Shown here piece after piece: positions 57,663 through 64,000 of a DNA stretch of 64,000 nt; the stretch's first letter is position 1; each line of letters starts with the position of its first letter. The translations under genes and the position numbers were made by a program. This DNA is from Onthophagus taurus (Eukaryota > Arthropoda > Insecta > Coleoptera > Scarabaeidae): assembly GCF_036711975.1 (NCBI RefSeq), contig NC_091967.1, positions 16,554,001 through 16,618,000 of the forward strand. Direction: 5' to 3'. The notes beneath the pieces were generated by a model. It saw only the letters and a list, made by a program, of their open reading frames with translations, searched no databases and was not told the DNA's origin.

Positions 57663-60461
57663 TTAACCCTTTCCTGAGTTATGCTTATCACAAACTTCTT
57701 TCCATTTCCTAGAATCATTTTTATTAATAATCACCATAATACAGATTGTGTTAAAAGTAGTGTGCCAAATAAATCTAATATTAATACGAAATTAAAAAAA
57801 ATCCAATTTCGTTGTTATGGGTTTAAACTGACTATAGCAAGCCTGAAATAAGGATCTCCTAAATGCTAAATCAACAGCAGTTTTGAATAAAGAAAATTGA
57901 AGTGAATTGTAGACGTGTAAAAAAATTATCGGTGAGCAGAGTGTAAAGAAGATAGCAACTAAGGAATTGCATAGAAAATGGGCAGAGGACTGAAAAAAAA
58001 TAATGGCTTGAAACCACTACAGAACATTCATTTCTCGGAAAATGTGGATGAAAATTGGAAAATAATCAAACAAATGTTTGAAATTGATTAGGTGATGATG
58101 AAAACAAAAATTATAAAATGGTGGTAGAATCATTATCTACTATACCAACCTAACCCAAGAAGAACCAATTTAAATTTCTTAATCGGAGTGAAGGAGAATG
58201 AGAAATATTTGTCAGATAAATAACCACTTAAAGAACAGTGACGAATTATGTAATTATTAATATAAAAGCTAAGATTTAAGCTGGATACAGGAGCAGATAT
58301 CAATGTACTTCCTAATATGAAATTTCAATAGGTATGTTCTACTATAAAATTAGATCATATAAATTGTAAATTATTTTCTTATGATGGAAGTTCAACAAAA
58401 CGGAAACAATCATATTATAGGATTACCTGCATGCTTAAAATTCAACTTAATTAAAAAGATAGAAAAGGGGAACGATGAAAGAAAATCTTTAAAACTAAAT
58501 AATGATATATTTGTAGGTTCCGAAATATTATTTGTAGATATTATTCCATTTGTGAAACCAAGAAGGTTTCATCAGATAAAACTTATTAAAATTATGCGTG
58601 ATATGTTCTTAACAGATTTAACAGAGCTTTTATTATATTTTATATATTGACAATTAATAATAATAATATTCACTTGTTTATGTTATATAAAAAAGTCATA
58701 AAACATAATGCCATCTTGATTAGGATTGCTTTATGATAAATATAACATTTCAACTAAACTTGATAGAGATTTAGCATTATTGTGCACATTTGATCGATAT
58801 AAACATCATAGATAAAATAATTAATCATTACATGAGCTGTTGCATCAATCGATCAAGGAAATGCATAAACAAAATTACTTAAGTACTATTTATGACGTTC
58901 TATTCAAAATAGAGGAATTACTCTTTGTTGCATATTCATATTCAAGTCATCTCATGGAATGGTTAAGGTACAGTTATACACTGAATTAGTAATTTTTTAG
59001 GCACACTATTTTTAGTACATTTTGTGTTTATCCAAATCAAAAATACTTACTCAATATATTCAGGCATCTTTTCATACTGAGTTACCTTCATATGTCCTAA
59101 TTTATATTTTGCATCAATTAAATGCAATGTTAACATATCTTGAGAGCTTTGTAAGTGATTATTTTCTTTAGCTGAGTTATATAACTACAAAAAAAAATTT
59201 TTCCTTATTTACTTTTAATTTTTATATTTTAACCTTACCTTTTGCCCTAAACTAGACGGAATAATTATATCATCTTCAGCATGTACTATCATAACAGGAC
59301 ATGTAACATTTAAAATATAATGAGTCGTCTTAAAAAGGAATTCGTTCCTCTCTAGCGGATCTCGAATAGTTGCATCAAAATATAGTAACCATGCAAAAAC
59401 CTTAAAAATGAAGTTATTTTTAAATTTATTTTGTAGTTTTTATTTTATTTTTTTACTTTTCCAAGAGGGTGGAGTGCAATTTCATCACGTATTGTGGTGA
59501 AAGGTGCTTCCAAAGCCAATCCTGTAGGAACTATATCCATTTCATTCAATTTCATTACTAAATGCGTACTCAAAGAACTTCCCAATGAATGTCCCCAAAC
59601 ATAGATTTTTGCTGGAGTTTTTGATCTCACCCATTGATAAAATTGTATTAAATCATTAACGATTGATTTTTCCGATGGTTTATTCGGCGAGGAATCACCG
59701 TAACCTAAAAACTAAATCATAAAAATTTGATCTTTATCTTATTTAGTTTAAAGATCTTGTTTATTCACCTCTGTAGTCCATTGCAATTACATGGAAAAAT
59801 TCTCTTAGTACAACATATGTTGGATAAGTATGAATTCTTGTACCACTATTTCCGTGGCAATAAATGATAACGTCATGTTCCGTGGAATTTAAGGCGTCAT
59901 CAAAACTAAAATCTTGGTTTTCTAAAGACTCATTGATTAGTTTTTCGGGTAAAACGTGCCAAACGCCCAGAGAAATTAACGAATTATCATCCAAATCACG
60001 AAGTGTAACATAGATGTTTCTAACACCAGTGGCGCCGTATTTTTCAAAGTTATCGTATTCTGGATTTGATGGTTCTTTAACTTAAAGTATATGGATCAAT
60101 TATAATAAACACATTTTAATAATTAAATTACTTACAAGCTGGAAATATTAAGAATCTTTGAATAGAAACTGTACACATAAATATTATTGGAAATATTACC
60201 CAGATTAAAATGAAAAGAAATAGAAGAAAAGTAAAACTAAAACGATAATAATTAATAATTATAAAATTAAAAAGAAAAAACTTACAATCCAATTAAAGAC
60301 CATTTTAAACATTTTTTCCATGTTTTGCAACAACAGCAACCTCCACCTTTCTCGTAACTATCTTCAGAATATTTTTCTAATATCTCATTATCTCTGCTAA
60401 TCTTCAATTTAAACAAAAATTAATTACAGTAATCTCAATAATATACCTTGTTAAGTACCAT
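57663..60461 (-). CDS. ABHD12: ABHD12-like membrane serine hydrolase, copy B
   Basis: Eight exons: 60461-60447, 60401-60286, 60236-60136, 60080-59769, 59704-59457, 59400-59239, 59184-59051, 57708-57663; 377 aa. A cytosolic cysteine cluster (GGGCCCCK) precedes the membrane anchor. The oxyanion loop is the canonical CHGNSGTR. Catalytic Ser is in GHSLG (about 221), Asp in HAEDD (about 307-308) and His in LGHMK (about 349). Exons of 101, 248 and 162 bp equal those of copy A, showing descent by gene duplication. The first exon encodes only MVLNK. The last exon (EKWKEVCDKHNSGKG) lies across a 1.3-kb intron and is less certain, but its phase and stop fit; AATAAA follows at 57567-57562. A donor at about 60825 suggests a 5' UTR exon. 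Confidence 0.88.
57950..58650 (+). mobile_element. Gypsy-like LTR retrotransposon fragment (gag and protease)
   Basis: Lies inside the last intron of ABHD12-B, in opposite orientation. LKPLQNIHFSENVDENWK near 58003-58055 is a typical Gypsy gag start. FKLDTGADINVLP near 58275-58315 is the aspartic protease active site (DTGA). Most of gag is deleted between them, and stops follow. No LTRs are recognised. Confidence 0.75.
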
Positions 60462-61374
60462 TGTTAGACAATTAATTTGAAGTCGTCGAATTTGATTAAG
60501 AAGATATCAAAACATTATTTAAGTGATTCACTTATGTGCGAAATAAGGTTTGAAAATATTTTAAACCTGCCATATATAAACTCTTACAGACGTTTCCACC
60601 TGGTGTATACGTAATAATCTTGTTATCGTTGCCAAATTGGTTACAGGAATTCCACTAAACAAATTTATTAATTCAATTTTATAAAATCATAGAGCGTGTT
60701 TTTCAATTTATGTATTTATCAAAATCGGAGTATCGATAAAGTTAATCTTTATAAAAAATATAATCTAAGTAAATATAAAAATTGGAACGTTTAAAAAATA
60801 TCAAAAAATTAAATGCGCTTACCTGAACGTTTTAATTAATTTTTAACTCAAAACTAATCGCAACCAGATAAATGCAAACGTATACCTATAATACCGATTA
60901 AAAACGTTGAAACAGGTAGACGTTGTAACGTAACTCAGCGCATATATTATGTAATAACTTTCACCTTATCTGCGATCTCTCTTTGGTGGTGGTGGTGGTG
61001 TAGTAATATTATGTAAATAGTGAATTTAGGGGGAACAAGAAGCCACAAAAAAGAAAATAAAATATAAAATGATTTGGTTTAATGTAACAATGATGGATTA
61101 TATTAAATCAATGGTTTCGGGATAATGAAAAAGTTTTAACATTAATTGAATTAAAGATTGGAAAGGGTAATGATGTATAAATACGACACATGAGATGTTA
61201 CAGTTGCTATAATATGAAAAGTTGTATTGTATGAGGATGTGCTCATACAATGAGAGGATGATATATTATCAATCTAATATTTTTTTGAAAGCCATGATCA
61301 ATTTAGGATATTTGGTATTAATCGTGCTTGAAGATTCCATATTCCTTCAAATATATATGTATTAAGAATTATGT
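60462..61374. promoter_or_regulatory. ABHD12-B upstream region
   Basis: Contains a splice-donor-like CAG/GTAAGCG on the minus strand at about 60820-60830, preceded by ~70 bp that may be a non-coding first exon, and a short GGT microsatellite. No further feature. Confidence 0.4.
60984..61000. repeat. (GGT)n microsatellite
   Basis: Five to six GGT units. Confidence 0.8.
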
Positions 61375-61510
61375 TCTTGTGTCATTACCCAGGTCTCCGA
61401 ATCATAACTTATCACTGGTCTAATAAGTGTATTATAAATTTTGCTTTTTGTTTTCTTTGTTAAGATGTTTGATTTCAATTGCTTACGCAGCACAGTGGTC
61501 CATTTCATAA
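61375..61510 (-). mobile_element. RTE-like LINE fragment
   Basis: Minus-strand translation gives ILTKKTKSKIYNTLIRPVIS then YDSETWVMTQEHN, the conserved segment after RT in endonuclease-RT elements. It is only ~135 bp long. Confidence 0.7.
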
Positions 61511-62399
61511 ATGTAGGTGAACAAAATTAATATTGAAAAAAATATAACTTTTTTGGACATAATTATATTCAAAAACTCATAAAAAATGGTTTAAAAGTGT
61601 TCATCACTAACTGCACGAGGGACTAAATTCTTCATCTGTCGACTCCTCCTCTGCAGTGATAGATTCCTGCTCTTGAGATGACTTGTTTAATAATGAAATT
61701 ACTTCATCGGAAATATTCTCTATTTTCTTAGGAGCAAGACCTGAAGTTTGTAATTAGCGAATCTGACGAAACTGGGTGTTGGTGATTCTAGACGTTTTTC
61801 TAGCGTGATCTCTCCGAAACTTTCGACAAGTGAAGTTTGTACACTGTTCAATAATATTTACCAGGATACACAATCCAGTGTCCAAAATATTAAAAAAATT
61901 CTTTAATACCGGAAGTGTTAAAAATCTTTCAAAAGTGAACGGCCCAAGACAGCTACCAATGATGAAACTACATTAAATGGATCTACTCATACATTATTAT
62001 TTATTCATAATTGTTGAAACTGTCATTTTTTTGACATTTAAAGCTGTCAATGGCGTTATTTCGGCGCCTACTTTGATTGTGATTTGCTGATAATATCTTC
62101 AGAAAATGCATTTTTTCTTGGTTTTTTTCTTACAAAACCATATGATTTGATATGTTCATCGCATAGAGGGATTTATCCTCTATCAAATTATGCAAAAAAA
62201 CATATGCATCCCATTTAAAATAATAATGTTGGTTGCCATAGCAACGAAACAAAAAACAATACAAACAAGCAAATACCGCCAAAAAATGCGCCATGATTAA
62301 TAAAAAAAAAACTTGTATTTTAAACATTTTTCTTTAAAACTACAAATTGCGAAGTTGTTGGCTATATTCCAGACATTTGACACACCCTGTATAATTGAA
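61511..62399. other. Repeat-derived intergenic sequence
   Basis: No supported gene. CACACCCTGTATAAT at about 62379-62393 marks a transposon-type end, and low-complexity AT runs are present. Confidence 0.4.
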
Positions 62400-62880
62400 C
62401 ATACAACTTAGCAGTGTCTATGGCATATTCTTCAAATGTTTCCAAATTTTTTTCAAATTTATCCACTCGCAATTGCCTTTAAACAACTGCAAACTGTTTA
62501 ATTCGTTCCTCATTCACTGCTGTGATCGCACTGGATAGCGATGGATTAGAAAAAAATCTTCGAGCAGTGTTGCCATCATTACTTGTTCGGCTTGTTCCGT
62601 AACCTGGTTTGGGAATATCCACAAGTAGGCCCATTTCCTTGCGAAAGCGATCTTGAATTAATCTTTTTCGCTTGTCCACATTTTCCAGGTGCAGCAATGT
62701 GCAGCAGATATTCGGTGCATCTTATCCACGCGTGATGACTTGATAACCCAAAATCGAATGTCCCTTCATCAAGAGGCGTTGATGCGTATCTAACCAAGTT
62801 ATTCATTTCTTTAGGTGTTGCACCACAGATATAACACTTTTGAAATGACTCTTGTGCAATAACATTGTCTGTTATCAATC
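62400..62880 (-). pseudogene. Fragment of an uncharacterised arthropod multicopy gene
   Basis: Two overlapping minus-strand frames (62878-62579 and 62697-62479), then FETFEEYAIDTAKLYV-like sequence to 62400. The blocks KCYICGATPKEMNNL, HHAWIRCTEYLLHI, KRLIQDRFRKEMGLLVD, PKPGYGTSRTSNDGNTARRF belong to a protein type I recall as recurring, unannotated, in many insect genomes and usually linked to mobile elements. A CxxC-like pair (CYIC) suggests metal binding. It is frameshifted near 62690 and truncated at the C-terminus. Confidence 0.6.
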
Positions 62881-64000
62881 ATTCCATAACATACATACTA
62901 TCGTGTATTCGCAATAAAGCAGTTCTGCAACCACGATCCTAACTAAACCCGGACTGACATTTTGACACCATGTTGCCACGTTTAACAAAACTATGCAGTT
63001 GAATATTCGAAATTTTAAATAAATAAAGCTAAAAGTCTGTATTATTTTCTAGCTGCTTATAAATACAACATTCTAAACAGAAATGGGTTATAAATTTTTA
63101 AATCCTTACTAATCCTACCATCAGCGTTACCAACCCTACCGATTTAATCTGTTGATCTACAGATATAGAAAGTAATGTTACAGATATACAGCTTAGGCTA
63201 GATAATGGGCAGTAGACGGCCACCAAAATCCCATAATCACAGTGTAATCACAGAATATTAAGTTATTATTTATACTGATTTTATAACATTGATTCTACTG
63301 TCATTTGGAAACGCTGCCTACCATAACCATAGACAAAAAACTAAAAAACTTTAAGAAACCTGTTCCAAAAAGTTGCACCCACTCCACATTAGGCAAAGCA
63401 ACCACTACAGGCTTTATACTACCCTCATCATGTTTTATTGTTTTGATAGTACCTAGTATCATATTCTATACTTGACTGCCATGTGCAAATTCATGACCAT
63501 TTAAGGTCTTATGATCATGTCCAAATTATAGCCACGTGTAAATTATACAACCTTTCTTGTCAAACGGAAGACTTCGTAGGCTTTAATAGGCCATATCTAC
63601 TCTAAAAGTCATCTTTTAATGGCCGAAATCTCATTCTATTTCAATTTCTTTTTGGTTGCTTTTGACTGAAGAAAAGGTGTGATTTCTATAAAAATTTCCT
63701 CCGCCTGCCTTGCGATTTCTTCCGTAGTGTTTTCCCAATCAAAGTAGTTGAAGATAATTCAAAAAACATTTCTGCTTTTGAAGGTGTGAGGTTTTTTAAA
63801 CATTTTATTCGTTAAATCTTTTATGAAAAAGTACAATATCAAATATGAATTTGCTTTGCAAGTTTCGGATATTAGAGCACATGATCTTTCCTACCACTGA
63901 TATACTGGGAAGAGAGAGTATAGCGACAACATTAATATGAATAGTGTTCTTCTTCTCAAAGCTACCTTAATCAGTATTTAATAAGCCATTAGCAGCTCAT
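62881..64000. other. Intergenic sequence to window end
   Basis: No gene, RNA or repeat family that I can support. Short AT-rich frames only. Confidence 0.45.

Noticed and set aside
58381-58650. 89-codon ORF near ABHD12-B as a host gene
   Set aside because: It overlaps sequence just after the Gypsy protease motif in another frame and has no conserved feature.
1-64000. CRISPR arrays, bacterial operons, tRNA or rRNA genes
   Set aside because: None seen; spliced genes with poly(A) signals show eukaryotic nuclear DNA, and I found no cloverleaf or rRNA-like block by eye.

Overview
This is a window from an insect nuclear genome, most likely a beetle. The DNA is AT-rich. Most introns are 46-70 bp with clean GT/AG ends, and a few are swollen to 1-5 kb by transposon debris. 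The host genes are ordinary conserved animal genes. The placement in Coleoptera is inference from intron size and repeat style.

I rebuilt nine host protein genes exon by exon; eight are complete, each with one continuous reading frame. From left to right: a RERG/RASL12-like small GTPase (minus, 10113 to 3939, 4 exons, 214 aa); mitochondrial peroxiredoxin Prx3 (minus, 15247 to 11956, 6 exons, 234 aa); CABIN1, the large TPR subunit of the HIRA histone chaperone (plus, 15744 to 27437, 21 exons, 2159 aa); proteasome assembly chaperone PSMG2 (minus, 29201 to 28491, one exon, 236 aa); a two-Ig transmembrane protein resembling the Ig2-Ig3 part of FGF receptors or FGFRL1 (plus, 34727 to 39099, 3 exons, 312 aa); dynactin p150Glued/DCTN1 (minus, 51572 to 39469, 11 exons, 1273 aa); a zeste-type Myb/SANT-like gene nested in a DCTN1 intron (minus, about 50257 to 49418, 5' end unresolved); and two tail-to-tail ABHD12 serine hydrolases (plus 55951 to 57424, 379 aa; minus 60461 to 57663, 377 aa).

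These genes do not form a pathway. They are housekeeping or signalling neighbours. Prx3 and CABIN1 are divergent across about 500 bp. CABIN1/PSMG2, Ig-protein/DCTN1 and the ABHD12 pair are convergent with closely spaced or overlapping 3' ends.

The rest is mobile-element sequence, nearly all decayed: non-LTR retrotransposon pieces of jockey-, R1- and RTE-like types, Tc1/mariner elements (one full-length with nested insertions, one short element with about 110-bp terminal repeats, two decayed transposases), a piggyBac-like remnant, a Gypsy gag/protease fragment, several short foldback elements and a degenerate ~80-bp tandem repeat.

I found no previously undescribed multi-gene system. The most notable items are a 915-bp tandem duplication across the CABIN1/PSMG2 junction that leaves one good copy of each gene plus two partial ones; a Tc1 element that turned a ~46-bp Prx3 intron into 2.3 kb; the inverted ABHD12 pair, one copy having an altered oxyanion-loop motif; two frame-neutral micro-exons in DCTN1; and the short two-Ig receptor-like protein.
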